DNA from: Streptomyces sp. C10-9-1
GTDB taxonomy: Bacteria > Actinomycetota > Actinomycetes > Streptomycetales > Streptomycetaceae
Assembly (NCBI RefSeq): GCF_024497955.1
Contig: NZ_JANHKP010000003.1
Span: forward strand, 124,001-188,000
DNA: 64,000 bases
Direction of reading: 5' to 3'
Each line of letters begins with the position of its first letter. Position 1 is the stretch's first letter. Below the pieces are notes generated by a model. The model was not told the origin of the DNA. It was given only the letters and a program-made list of their open reading frames with translations, and made no database searches. The translations under genes were made by a program, and so were the position numbers. Shown piece after piece: positions 1 through 8,902 of this stretch.

Positions 1-246
1 AGCGAGTGGGATTGCAGAAACGCCACCATTCGCCACCCCTCCGAGTGAACCCATCCCGGGCCAGGCGCGATTGACTTGACACAGCACGATCCAGGGTTGT
101 TGCACGGTTGCAGCCGCGGGCGCGTGTCGCCCGGCGCACTCCCCCGGACACCATCACGCGCCACCCGTACGAGTCGATCGGACACGCAGCGTAACCGCGG
201 GGCTCCAGGTCGTAACCACCGGCGCGCTCGACCCGTTGGAGGGGGC

Positions 247-912
247 ATGGGCTTCACGATCGGCGGCACCCGGGGGATCGGACTGATCCGGCCCGGCGCC
301 AGACGCCGCGGGCGCACGACGGAGGCCACCGCGGTGGCCGAGTACACGGGACTGTGGGGCTGGGCCGTGGTCCCCGGGGCACGGGCGGTGGCCGGGCGCT
401 GCTCCTGCGGCTCCCCCCACTGCGAGCGGCCGGGCGCGCATCCGCTGGACTTCGCCCGGGAGGTGCCCCCCGGGGCGACCCTGGCCGAGGCGGGCGGGGC
501 GTGGGCGCAGGTGCCCGGCGCCGCGCTGATGCTGCCGGTGGGCCGCGCCTTCGACGTCCTGGAGGTGGCGGCGGCGGCCGGCCGGCGGGCCCTGGTGCGG
601 ATGGAGCGGATGGGGCTGCCCCTCGGCCCCGTGGCCCTGACCCCGGAGGGGCGCTGCCAGTTCCTCGTGGCGCCGGGCGCCGCGGTCTCGCTGCCCGGAC
701 TGCTGTACCGGATGGGCTGGGACGACGCCGACCTGGACCTGCACTGCCTGGGGCCGGGCGACCACATCACCGCGCCGCCCTCGGACCGGGGCGGCCGCGG
801 TCCGGTCAGCTGGCTGCGCGCCCCGGAGCCCGACACCGCGACCTCCCCTCCGGAGGCCCGGCTGCTCCTCGGGACGCTGGCCTACATCTGCCACCGCTCC
901 CGGGCCTGCTGA
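247..912 (+). CDS. Bifunctional DNA primase/polymerase N-terminal-domain protein
   Basis: This 221-residue protein resembles the N-terminal domain of bifunctional primase-polymerases, but no helicase or primase partner domain follows, so it is a stand-alone domain. It carries a Cys/His cluster near residues 45-60 (CSCGSPHCERPGAHP), which fits this domain in Streptomyces homologues. I chose the ATG at 247 because GGAGGGGG precedes it; the open frame reaches back to 76, but that extension is Arg/Pro-rich and unlike a protein N-terminus. It converges on ftsY across a strong shared hairpin. Streptomyces usually carry a gene of this kind beside ftsY (recollection of synteny). Its cellular role is not established, and true polymerase activity cannot be judged from sequence alone. 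Confidence 0.72.
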   Translation: MGFTIGGTRGIGLIRPGARRRGRTTEATAVAEYTGLWGWAVVPGARAVAGRCSCGSPHCERPGAHPLDFAREVPPGATLAEAGGAWAQVPGAALMLPVGRAFDVLEVAAAAGRRALVRMERMGLPLGPVALTPEGRCQFLVAPGAAVSLPGLLYRMGWDDADLDLHCLGPGDHITAPPSDRGGRGPVSWLRAPEPDTATSPPEARLLLGTLAYICHRSRAC

Positions 913-927
913 CACGGCCCCTCGTCT

Positions 928-988
928 CCCCCGGAATGCCCGAGGGCCCCGCGACCGATGGTCGCGGGGCCCTCGGGCATTCCGGGGG
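928..988. terminator. Bidirectional terminator between the primase-domain gene and ftsY
   Basis: A perfect 28-bp inverted repeat (arms 928-955 and 961-988, 5-nt loop) sits exactly between two convergent stop codons. It has no clear U-tract, which is common for Streptomyces terminators. Confidence 0.85.
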
Positions 989-996
989 TACGGGGC

Positions 997-2223
997 TCAG
1001 TCGCCGATCAGCGCGTCGACGAACGCCTCGGGCTCGAAGGGCGCGAGGTCGTCCGCGCCCTCGCCGAGGCCCACCAGCTTCACGGGCACGCCCAGCTCGC
1101 GCTGGACCGCGACCACGATGCCGCCCTTGGCGGTCCCGTCGAGCTTGGTGAGCACGATGCCGGTGATGTCCACGACCTCGGCGAAGACCCGGGCCTGGAC
1201 GAGCCCGTTCTGGCCGGTCGTGGCGTCGAGGACCAGCAGCACCTCGTCCAGCGGACCGTGCTTCTCCACGACGCGCTTGACCTTGCCCAGCTCGTCCATG
1301 AGACCGGTCTTGGTGTGCAGGCGTCCGGCGGTGTCGACGAGGACGACGTCGGCGCCCTCGGCGATGCCCTCCTTGACCGCGTCGAAGGCGATCGAGGCCG
1401 GGTCGCCGCCCTCCGGGCCGCGCACGGTACGGGCACCGACGCGCTCGCCCCAGGTCTGCAGCTGGTCGGCGGCCGCGGCGCGGAAGGTGTCCGCGGCGCC
1501 GAGGACCACCGAGCGTCCGTCGGCCACGAGGACCCGGGCCAGCTTGCCGGTGGTCGTGGTCTTGCCGGTCCCGTTGACACCGACGACCATGACGACGCCC
1601 GGGGTGTCGGTGCCCGACTCGGTGCGCACGGCGCGGTCGGCCTCGGTGCCGATCAGCGCGAGCAGCTCCTCGCGGAGCAGGGTGCGCAGCTCCTGGGGGG
1701 TGCGGGTCCCGAGCACCTTCACCCGCTCGCGCAGCCGCTCCACCAGCTCCTGCGTGGGCGCGACGCCCACGTCGGCGGTGAGCAGCGTGTCCTCGATCTC
1801 CTCCCAGGTGTCCTCGTCGAGGTGCTCGCGCGACAGGAGCGTGAGCAGGCCCTTGCCGAGGGAGTTCTGGGAGCGGGCGAGACGGGCGCGCAGCCGGACC
1901 AGCCGTCCGGCGGTCGGCTCCGGGATCTCGATCTCCGGGGCGACCGGTTCGGCCACCACCGGGTCCTCGACGGCGACCGGGGTGCCGGTGGCCTCCTCGG
2001 CCGTGGGGAGGCCGACGTCGTCGAGAGGGCGGCGGGGTTCGTCCCGCGGTGTCTCCGCCTCGTCACCGACACGGGGTTCGGCGGGCGGAGCGGTGATGGT
2101 CGGCGTGCTCGGCGGTGCCGATGGCGGCAGCTGCTGCTTCTTCCTGCGGCTGCTGACCACGAGCCCGCTGATGGCGCCGATCGCGACCAGGGCGATGACT
2201 ACAGCGAGAATGACGATTTCCAT
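997..2223 (-). CDS. ftsY: Signal recognition particle receptor FtsY
   Basis: FtsY is the membrane-docked GTPase that receives SRP-ribosome complexes and hands nascent membrane proteins to SecYEG. The 408 residues begin with a hydrophobic segment (residues 3-24, followed by SSRRKKQQ), so this is the actinobacterial type with an N-terminal membrane anchor. A Pro/Glu-rich acidic linker runs to about residue 105, then the N domain, then the G domain with P-loop GVNGTGKTT (215-223), the DTFRAAA motif, DTAGR (about 297) and TKLDG. The ATG is at 2223. It lies downstream of glcP on the same strand but behind a separate hairpin terminator. Confidence 0.97.
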   Translation of the reverse strand: MEIVILAVVIALVAIGAISGLVVSSRRKKQQLPPSAPPSTPTITAPPAEPRVGDEAETPRDEPRRPLDDVGLPTAEEATGTPVAVEDPVVAEPVAPEIEIPEPTAGRLVRLRARLARSQNSLGKGLLTLLSREHLDEDTWEEIEDTLLTADVGVAPTQELVERLRERVKVLGTRTPQELRTLLREELLALIGTEADRAVRTESGTDTPGVVMVVGVNGTGKTTTTGKLARVLVADGRSVVLGAADTFRAAAADQLQTWGERVGARTVRGPEGGDPASIAFDAVKEGIAEGADVVLVDTAGRLHTKTGLMDELGKVKRVVEKHGPLDEVLLVLDATTGQNGLVQARVFAEVVDITGIVLTKLDGTAKGGIVVAVQRELGVPVKLVGLGEGADDLAPFEPEAFVDALIGD

Positions 2224-2369
2224 GGTCCGTCCAGTATGCGCGACACCCGGGAAGGGGCCGGTCGCCGCGGTGCGGGGCGTCGCGGGCCGGCCGCGGCGCG
2301 GGAGGGCAGCGGCGGCGGGACCGGCGGGACGGTGGCCCTCCCGGCCGCGCGGCGGGACGGGGCAGCGGA

Positions 2370-2400
2370 CCGCCCCGGCTCACGCGCGGAGCCGGGGCGG
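2370..2400 (-). terminator. Terminator downstream of glcP
   Basis: A perfect 12-bp GC-rich stem (2370-2381 with 2389-2400) with a 7-nt loop lies just past the glcP stop on the minus strand, before ftsY. Confidence 0.6.
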
Positions 2401-2424
2401 TGCAGAGGAGCGGGGCAGCGGGGT

Positions 2425-3846
2425 TTAGCCCATCTCCTCCAACGCCCTGCCCTTGGTCTCCTTCACGAACCTGAGCACGAAGGGGACGGAGAGCACGGCG
2501 AAGACCGTGTAGATCACGTAGGTGCCCGAGAGGTTCCACTCGGCGAGGCTCGGGAAGGTCGCGGTGATCACCCAGTTGGCGATCCACTGGGCGGAGGCGG
2601 CCACGCCCAGCGCGGCGGCCCGGATGCGGTTGGGGAACATCTCGCCGAGGAGGACCCAGACCACGACGCCCCACGAGAGGGCGAAGAAGAGCACGAAGCC
2701 GTGCGCGGCGACGAGGGCCACCACGCCCTGCGTCCCGGGCAGCCTGCCGTCGACCAGTTCGGCGGAGAAGGCCCAGGCCTCCAGGGCCAGCGCGACCGCC
2801 ATGCCGCAGGAGCCGACGAGGGCCAGCGGCCGGCGGCCGACCCGGTCGACCAGGACCATGGCGATCACCGTGCCCACGATGTTGATGATCGACGTGGTGA
2901 AGGAGAAGAAGAAGGAGCCGCTCGGGTCGATGCCGACCGACTGCCAGAGGGTGGCCGAGTAGTAGAAGGCCACGTTGATGCCGACGAGCTGCTGGAAGAC
3001 CGACAGCCCGATGCCGATCCAGACGACCGGGAGGAAGAGGAAGCCGCCGCCGAGCAGGTCCCGGAAGGTGGACCGGTCCTCGCGGTGCATCGCGAGGCGG
3101 ATCTCCTCCACCCGGGCGTCCAGGTCGGTGCCGCGCCCCTCGGCCTCCCCCAGGACCGCCTTGGCCGCCTCGGTCCTGCCGACGGAGACGAGGAAGCGCG
3201 GCGACTCGGGGATGGCGAACGAGAGCAGGCCGTAGAGGACGGCGGGGACGACCATGACGCCGAGCATCCACTGCCAGGCCTCCAGGCCGGCGATCTCGCC
3301 GCGCTGCCTGCCGTCCGCCATCCGCAGGATGGCGTAGTTGACCAGCTGGGAGACGGCGATGCCGATGACGATCGCCGCCTGCTGGAAGGAGGCGAGGCGG
3401 CCGCGGTAGGCCGGCGGCGAGACCTCGGCGATGTAGGCGGGGCCGATGACGGAGGCCATGCCGATGGCGAAGCCGCCGACGACGCGCCACATCGCCAGGT
3501 CCCAGAGGGCGAAGGGCAGCGCGGAGCCGACGGCGCTGACGCAGAAGAGCACGGCGGCGATCCGCATGCAGCGGATGCGGCCGATGCGGTCGGCGATCCG
3601 GCCGGCGGTGGCCGCGCCGACCGCGCAGCCGATGAGGGCGACGGCGATGACCTGCGCCAGCGTGCCCGAGCCGATCCCGTAGCGGTCCCGAACGGCCTCG
3701 ACGGCACCGTTGATGACGGAGCTGTCGTAGCCGAAGAGGAAACCGCCCATGGCGGCGGACGCCGCGATGAAGACGACATGCCCGAGATGGTCGGGGCGCG
3801 CCCGACGGGCGTCCGGTCCCGCAGGGGGCTGCGCAGTGCTGGTCAC
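2425..3846 (-). CDS. glcP: Glucose permease GlcP, MFS sugar porter
   Basis: This is a 473-residue major facilitator of the sugar porter family with twelve predicted membrane helices. It shows the GYDSSVINGAV segment in helix 1, PESPRFLVSVGR before the central cytoplasmic loop, the QQLVGINVAFYYS motif of helix 7, DRVGRRPL after helix 8, and a C-terminal VKETKGR signature. In Streptomyces the main glucose uptake system is GlcP, a proton symporter, and a glcP copy lies between smc and ftsY in S. coelicolor (recollection of synteny). I start it at the GTG at 3846, which has AGGAG seven bases upstream; the frame is open for another 28 codons. A promoter-like element lies upstream at 3953-3980. Confidence 0.9.
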   Translation of the reverse strand: MTSTAQPPAGPDARRARPDHLGHVVFIAASAAMGGFLFGYDSSVINGAVEAVRDRYGIGSGTLAQVIAVALIGCAVGAATAGRIADRIGRIRCMRIAAVLFCVSAVGSALPFALWDLAMWRVVGGFAIGMASVIGPAYIAEVSPPAYRGRLASFQQAAIVIGIAVSQLVNYAILRMADGRQRGEIAGLEAWQWMLGVMVVPAVLYGLLSFAIPESPRFLVSVGRTEAAKAVLGEAEGRGTDLDARVEEIRLAMHREDRSTFRDLLGGGFLFLPVVWIGIGLSVFQQLVGINVAFYYSATLWQSVGIDPSGSFFFSFTTSIINIVGTVIAMVLVDRVGRRPLALVGSCGMAVALALEAWAFSAELVDGRLPGTQGVVALVAAHGFVLFFALSWGVVVWVLLGEMFPNRIRAAALGVAASAQWIANWVITATFPSLAEWNLSGTYVIYTVFAVLSVPFVLRFVKETKGRALEEMG

Positions 3847-3952
3847 GTGTACTCCTGGGGTCACCGGCAGCGTCGCCGGATGACGGACAAGCCCTTCGTG
3901 CGAGGCAGAGCGTCCGTCCACCCACCACATGAAGATAAAAACAACGCTGGAG

Positions 3953-4038
3953 AGACTATGTGTTCAAGTTTCGAAGTCAAGTGTGGGGTCGGATCTTCAC
4001 CAGACCATCATGACGGCACGAGATGTTCAATTATTGAA
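3953..4038 (-). promoter_or_regulatory. glcP control region: promoter and palindromes
   Basis: On the minus strand a TTGACT box (3980-3975) and a TAGTCT box (3958-3953) are separated by 16 bases, a good HrdB-type promoter about 107 bases before the glcP GTG. The spacer includes TTCGAA. Further upstream is TTCAATTATTGAA (4026-4038), a 13-base palindrome with 6-base arms. This stretch (3847-4071) is notably AT-richer than its surroundings. Regulator identity is unknown. Confidence 0.5.
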
Positions 4039-4071
4039 GATCTGAAGAGGGAGCTGCCGCTACCCGCCCGA

Positions 4072-7000
4072 TCACCGCAGCCGCTGGCTGATCACCTTGG
4101 AGACGCCGTCTCCCTGCATCGAGACGCCGTAGAGCGCGTCCGCGACCTCCATGGTGCGCTTCTGGTGGGTGATGACGATCAGCTGCGAGCTCTCCTGGAG
4201 CTCCTGCATGATCCGGATGAGCCGCTGGAGGTTGGTGTCGTCCAGGGCCGCCTCCACCTCGTCCATCACGTAGAAGGGACTCGGCCGGGCCTTGAAGATC
4301 GACACCAGCATGGCGACCGCCGTCAGCGACCGCTCGCCGCCGGAGAGCAGCGACAGGCGCTTGACCTTCTTGCCCGGCGGCCTCGCCTCGACGTCGACAC
4401 CGGTCGTCAGCATGTCGGCCGGGTCGGTGAGCACCAGCCTGCCCTCACCGCCCGGGAACAAGCGGGCGAAGACGCCCTCGAACTCGCGGGCGGTGTCCCG
4501 GTACGCCTCGGTGAACACCTGCTCGACCCGCTCGTCGACCTCCTTCACCACCTGGAGCAGATGGGCGCGGGTCCTGCGCAGGTCCTCCAGCTGCTCGGAC
4601 AGGAACTGGTGGCGCTCCTCCAGCGCCGCGAACTCCTCAAGGGCGAGCGGGTTGACCTTTCCGAGCTGCTGGTACGCCCGCTCGGCCGCCCTGAGGCGCT
4701 TCTCCTGCTCGGCCCGGACGAAGGGACGCGGCCGGTTGCGCGGGTCCTGCGGGTCCTCGGGGAGTTCCTCGCCAGCCGCGGGGGGCGACGGCGGCACGGG
4801 CTGGTCGGGGCCGTACTCGGCGACCAGCGCGGACGGCTCCACCCCGAGTTCCTCCAGCGCCCGGGACTCCAGCTGCTCGATCCGCAGCCGTTTCTCCGCG
4901 CCGAGCACCTCGCCCCGGTGGACGGAGTCCGTGAGCTTGTCGAGTTCGCTCTTGAGGTCGCGCCCCGCGCTCCGCGCCGCGCCCAGTTCCCCCTCCCGTC
5001 CGGCACGGGCGGCCTCGGCCGCGGCCCGTTCCTGCTCGGCGCGGGCGAGCGAGACCTCGATGTGCGCCAGGAGCTGCCGGGCCCCGTCGGCGACCGCAGA
5101 GGCGACCTGCGCCTCGTGCCGCAGCCGGTCCCGCAGGCGCGCGGCCCGCGCCCGCGCCTCGCGCTCCGCGCGGGCACCCCGGTCGAGTGCGTCGGCCCGG
5201 CCCGCGAGCCCCTTGACCCTCTCCTCGTGGGTGCGGACCTGGAGCCGGGCCTCCATCTCGGTCTGCCGCGCGTTGGCGCCGTCGGCGGCGAGCCGGTCGC
5301 GCAGCTGGGTGTCGGGTTCGTCCTCGGCGGGGGCCTCCTCGGCCACCAGCAGCCGCTCGGCCAGTTCCTCGGCCTCCTCCCGCGCCTGCTCCAGCGCCTC
5401 CAGCGCCCGCGCCGTCGCCTCCTCGGCCCGCTCCGCCTCCCCCGCCGCGGCCCGCGCCTGCCCGGCGAGCCTGCCCAGCCGGCCGGAGACGGCGGACTTC
5501 TCCCGGTCGGAGTTCCTGCGCCGCTCCCCGTACTCCTCCACCCGGGCGGCGCAGTCCGCGCGCCGCCCTGCCGCCCCGCGCTGGGCCCCGGCGAGCTGCT
5601 CGCACTCCGCGTCGAGCCGCTCCAGCTCGGCACCGGCCTCGTCCACCGACGCCTGGACCTCCAGCAGGCTCGGCGCCCCGGCGGACCCCCCGTGCGCGAG
5701 GTGGGCGCCCAGCACATCGCCCTCCGCCGTGACCGCGACCAGCCCCGGCCGCGCCCGCACCAGGTCCTCGGCCTCCGCGAGGCTCCCCACGACCACCGTG
5801 TCGCGCAGCAGCCTGCGGACGGCGGGCATCAGCCGCTCCGGCCCCTGCACCAGGTCGGCCGCGCGGGGGTGGCCGGCCGCCTGGTGTCCGCCGTCGGCCT
5901 GCCCCGCCTCCGGCCCGCACCCGGCGAGGAGCAGCACGGCCCGCCCGCCGTCCTGCTTGCGCAGCAGGCGCAGCGCCTCCACGGCGGCGGCGGGGCTCTC
6001 GACCGCCACCGCGTCGGCGGCCGCGCCGAGGGCCGCGGCGATCGGGACCTCGTGGCCGGGCGCGACCGTGAGCAGCGAGGCGACCGGACCCAGCAGGCCG
6101 TCCAGACGGTCCCCGGCACCGAGCAGCATCCCGGTGCCGTCCTTGCGGCGCAGCCCGAGCGCCAGGGCCTCCCGCCGGGCGGCGACCGCGGCACGGGAGC
6201 GCTCGGCGGTGGTCAGCGCCTCGCGGGCGGCGCCCAGCTCGGCCTCGGCGGCGGCGAGCTCACGGCGCGCGGTGTCATGGAGTCCGGCGAGGTCGGCGTC
6301 CTCGGCGTCCAGCCCCTCGACTTCTGCCCTGAGCTGCTCGTACTCCTCCCGGGCCGCGACGGCGCGCTCCCGGGCCCCGTCCCGTGCGGCGGCCAGGCGG
6401 TCGATCTCCGCCTGTGCGGCGGCGGCCCGCGAACGGGCGGCGCCGACGCGGCCGCTGAGCCGGGCGAGCCCTTCGCGGCGGTCGGCGATGGCGCGGGCGG
6501 CGTCCTTGAGACGCCGCTCCTCCGCGGCGAGCTGCGCCTCCAGTTCGGCGCGGTGGGCGACCGTGTCCTCCCGCGCCCGCTCGGCCGCCTCCAGCGCCGC
6601 TTCCAGTTCCGCCTCCTGCTCGCGGATGCGGGCGGCCTCCCGCTCCATGCTCTCCGGGTCCCGGCCCTGGCGCTCCTCCGCCGGACGGGAGGCGGCGCTC
6701 CTGACGCGGGCCTCGGCGAGCGAGATCGTGCCGCGGACCCGCTCGGCCAGCTGGGAGAGCTCGTACCAGGTCTGCTGGGCGCGCTGGAGACGCGGCACCA
6801 GGCGGCGGACCTCGTCCTCCAGGGCGGCCTCCCGCGCCTGGGCCTGCCTGAGTTCGGCCTCGGCGCCCTCCTTGCGGCGCTTGAGCTCCGCCTCGTCGGC
6901 GATCTCGGCGCCGAGTGCCTCGCGCAGGGCCACCAGGTCGTCGGCGAGCAGCCGCAGCCGGGTGTCGCGCAGGTCGGCCTGGATGACGGCGGCCCGCCGG

Positions 7001-7635
7001 GCGACCTGCGCCTGGCGGCCGAGCGGCTTGAGCTGGCGGCGCAGTTCACCGGTGAGGTCCTGAACGCGCGCGAGGTTGGCCTGCATCGCGTCCAGCTTCC
7101 GCAGCGCCTTCTCCTTGCGCTTGCGGTGCTTGAGGACGCCCGCCGCCTCCTCGATGAACGCGCGGCGCCCCATCGGATCGGCGTGGAGGACGGAGTCGAG
7201 CTGCCCCTGCCCGACGATCACGTGCATCTCACGGCCGATGCCGGAGTCGGAGAGCAGTTCCTGGATGTCGAGGAGCCGGCAGGTGTCCCCGTTGATCTGG
7301 TACTCGCTGCCGCCGTTGCGGAACATGATCCGCGTGATGGTGACCTCGGCGTACTCGATGGGCAGGGCGCCGTCGGAGTTGTCGATGGTGAGGGAGACCT
7401 CGGCCCGGCCCAGCGGGGGGCGGCCCGTGGTCCCGGCGAAGATGACGTCCTCCATCTTGCCGCCGCGCAGCGACTTGGCGCCCTGCTCCCCCATGACCCA
7501 GGAGAGGGCGTCGACGACGTTGGACTTGCCCGACCCGTTGGGCCCGACGACGCAGGTGATGCCCGGCTCGAAGCGCAGCGTCGTGGCGGACGCGAAGGAC
7601 TTGAAACCGCGCAGGGTCAGGGCCTTGAGGTGCAC
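4072..7635 (-). CDS. smc: Chromosome segregation ATPase SMC
   Basis: SMC organises and segregates the chromosome together with ScpA/ScpB. The 1187-residue length is typical. The N-terminal head has Walker A GPNGSGKSNVVDAL (about 32-45) and an SDSGIGREMH stretch; two long Glu/Ala/Arg-rich coiled coils flank a hinge around residues 500-660; the C-terminal head has the signature LSGGERSLTAVAM and Walker B FYVMDEVEAALDD. The ATG at 7635 opens MHLKALTLRGFKSFA, the normal SMC N-terminus. It is the only gene between a 72-residue coiled-coil protein and glcP on the same strand. Confidence 0.98.
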   Translation of the reverse strand: MHLKALTLRGFKSFASATTLRFEPGITCVVGPNGSGKSNVVDALSWVMGEQGAKSLRGGKMEDVIFAGTTGRPPLGRAEVSLTIDNSDGALPIEYAEVTITRIMFRNGGSEYQINGDTCRLLDIQELLSDSGIGREMHVIVGQGQLDSVLHADPMGRRAFIEEAAGVLKHRKRKEKALRKLDAMQANLARVQDLTGELRRQLKPLGRQAQVARRAAVIQADLRDTRLRLLADDLVALREALGAEIADEAELKRRKEGAEAELRQAQAREAALEDEVRRLVPRLQRAQQTWYELSQLAERVRGTISLAEARVRSAASRPAEERQGRDPESMEREAARIREQEAELEAALEAAERAREDTVAHRAELEAQLAAEERRLKDAARAIADRREGLARLSGRVGAARSRAAAAQAEIDRLAAARDGARERAVAAREEYEQLRAEVEGLDAEDADLAGLHDTARRELAAAEAELGAAREALTTAERSRAAVAARREALALGLRRKDGTGMLLGAGDRLDGLLGPVASLLTVAPGHEVPIAAALGAAADAVAVESPAAAVEALRLLRKQDGGRAVLLLAGCGPEAGQADGGHQAAGHPRAADLVQGPERLMPAVRRLLRDTVVVGSLAEAEDLVRARPGLVAVTAEGDVLGAHLAHGGSAGAPSLLEVQASVDEAGAELERLDAECEQLAGAQRGAAGRRADCAARVEEYGERRRNSDREKSAVSGRLGRLAGQARAAAGEAERAEEATARALEALEQAREEAEELAERLLVAEEAPAEDEPDTQLRDRLAADGANARQTEMEARLQVRTHEERVKGLAGRADALDRGARAEREARARAARLRDRLRHEAQVASAVADGARQLLAHIEVSLARAEQERAAAEAARAGREGELGAARSAGRDLKSELDKLTDSVHRGEVLGAEKRLRIEQLESRALEELGVEPSALVAEYGPDQPVPPSPPAAGEELPEDPQDPRNRPRPFVRAEQEKRLRAAERAYQQLGKVNPLALEEFAALEERHQFLSEQLEDLRRTRAHLLQVVKEVDERVEQVFTEAYRDTAREFEGVFARLFPGGEGRLVLTDPADMLTTGVDVEARPPGKKVKRLSLLSGGERSLTAVAMLVSIFKARPSPFYVMDEVEAALDDTNLQRLIRIMQELQESSQLIVITHQKRTMEVADALYGVSMQGDGVSKVISQRLR

Positions 7636-7775
7636 GCCGCCGGACTCTACCTCCCACTCGCGGTTTCGCCCCGGAAGGTGCAGGGCACATCAGACGGTAC
7701 GAGGACGGCCGCCCGGGGAGCCGGGGGCACGGGGCGGGGCAGGAGAGGCGGGTCGGCGAGGCTCGGAAAAGAAAG

Positions 7776-7798
7776 AAGGGACGCCGGTGGCGTCCCTT
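7776..7798 (-). terminator. Intrinsic terminator after the 72-residue coiled-coil gene
   Basis: A perfect 10-bp stem (7776-7785 with 7789-7798) with a 3-nt loop is followed on the minus strand by CTTTCTTTTCC, a clear U-rich tail. It lies 41 bases past the stop of the upstream gene. Confidence 0.8.
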
Positions 7799-7839
7799 GC
7801 AGATCCTGGTGCTGGTGGTGGTCCGGCAGTGCTCCGGCG

Positions 7840-8058
7840 TCAGGTGAGCGCCGGTTCAGCCTGGGGTACTTCGATGTCGATGCCTTCGAGCAGCGACTCT
7901 CCGGGGTGCTTGGCGACGGCAGCACTGAGCGCGTCGTTCTCGGACTGAATCCTCACGAGCTCGGATTCGAGGTCCTGGACGCGCTGCTGAAGCCGTCGCA
8001 TCTCGGCGAGGAGTCGCGGGTCGGAACCGCCGACGTAACCGAGAAGCGCCTTTGCCAT
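7840..8058 (-). CDS. Small conserved coiled-coil protein
   Basis: This 72-residue acidic protein starts MAKALLGYVGGSDPRLLAEM and then forms a predicted coiled coil with heptad Leu/Val spacing (RRLQQRVQDLESELVRIQSEN). The ATG at 8058 is preceded by GGAGG, while the longer open frame to 8178 has no such site. The protein is a small hypothetical found widely in Streptomyces as far as I recall; no function is known to me. The following intrinsic terminator on the same strand supports an independent transcript. Its position upstream of smc on the same strand does not by itself imply a link. Confidence 0.8.
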   Translation of the reverse strand: MAKALLGYVGGSDPRLLAEMRRLQQRVQDLESELVRIQSENDALSAAVAKHPGESLLEGIDIEVPQAEPALT

Positions 8059-8471
8059 GATGGATGGTCCTCCACAATGAGTGACCGACCGATGCGGTGT
8101 GGGTCGTGAGGGAATCGCACCCGCGATGCCGGCAGTGCTTCGTGTACTGCTTGTCATTACTGCGGTTCGTACTGCCAAACAGCTAAGGTGCGCGGGGATT
8201 CCAGAGTCTCACCAAAAAGTTTGACGGTCAACACGATCACACCCCGTATCGGCGGGCGTCCCGGGAGCTACGGCCGCTTCACGACGCGGCGGTGCCTGAC
8301 CTGCGGGGCCCTGGGGGCGTGGCGATCATCTTTCCCGTCGGGGGCCGCCACGGCAACCCCTTCTCGCCAATCACCAGGACGTTCTCCCCGGACACGGGGC
8401 GCGCGGAGCGGTCCCGGGCGCCCCCGGGGAGCCCTTCGGAGCTGCCCCGCGGGCGCGCCGGAGGGCCTCGC
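8059..8471. other. Intergenic region, no gene seen
   Basis: This 413-base stretch between the small coiled-coil gene and the acylphosphatase stop must contain the promoter of the former, in the AT-richer part at 8150-8250. I see no convincing -35/-10 pair and no ORF with a ribosome binding site. Confidence 0.5.
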
Positions 8472-8753
8472 TCAGCGGATCGCGAAGTCCGGGTAGCCCC
8501 CGCGCGGAGTGGCCCAGATCTCAGTGACACCGTCGACTCGTCCGGGTGTGTCGCCCGAGCGGAGCCAGTCGAGCAGACGGTGGCAATTCTCACGCGGCCC
8601 CTCCGCGACGATCTGGACCCGCCCGTCGTCCAGGTTGAGCGCGAACCCGCGGAGCTCTCCGATGGCCATCGCGTTCTCCCTGGTGAACCAGCGGAAGCCC
8701 ACTCCCTGTACCCGGCCGCGTACCCACGCCGTGAGGCGCACATCGTCGTTCAT
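8472..8753 (-). CDS. acyP: Acylphosphatase
   Basis: Acylphosphatase hydrolyses carboxyl-phosphate mixed anhydrides such as acetyl phosphate. The 93-residue protein has the family core [18 protein letters not shown] with the catalytic Arg in GFRWF, and the catalytic Asn in [18 protein letters not shown] favour the ATG at 8753, which gives [11 protein letters not shown]; a GTG three codons upstream is possible and neither has a strong Shine-Dalgarno site. It is divergent from the CAP-domain gene, with a palindrome in between. Confidence 0.92.
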   Translation of the reverse strand: MNDDVRLTAWVRGRVQGVGFRWFTRENAMAIGELRGFALNLDDGRVQIVAEGPRENCHRLLDWLRSGDTPGRVDGVTEIWATPRGGYPDFAIR

Positions 8754-8830
8754 GCCGAGCACGGTAACGGGCCGAATACGGATGGATCATCCCGACCCCG
8801 GCACCCATGGCGTACAGTCCGGACGCAATG

Positions 8831-8854
8831 CGCCTCACCCGTACGGGTGAGGCG
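8831..8854. promoter_or_regulatory. Perfect 24-bp palindrome upstream of the CAP-domain gene
   Basis: The sequence from 8831 to 8854 equals its own reverse complement; its core is CTCACCCGTACGGGTGAG. It lies 48 bases upstream of the CAP gene start and between two divergent genes, so it may be an operator or a leader hairpin. No regulator gene is adjacent. Confidence 0.5.
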
Positions 8855-8902
8855 TCGACGTCGAGGCCGCCGAGGGACCGCGGCCGACCGGGAGGACACC
8901 AC

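Noticed and set aside
1..246. A start of a second gene in the first 246 bases
   Set aside because: There is a TTGACTTGACA-like stretch near 71-81 that may be a promoter element, but no convincing ORF or -10 box.
958..8109. A 2383-codon plus-strand open frame across ftsY, glcP and smc
   Set aside because: It is antisense to three clear genes and its translation is low-complexity Gly/Asp/His/Arg text; high GC content removes stop codons in that frame.
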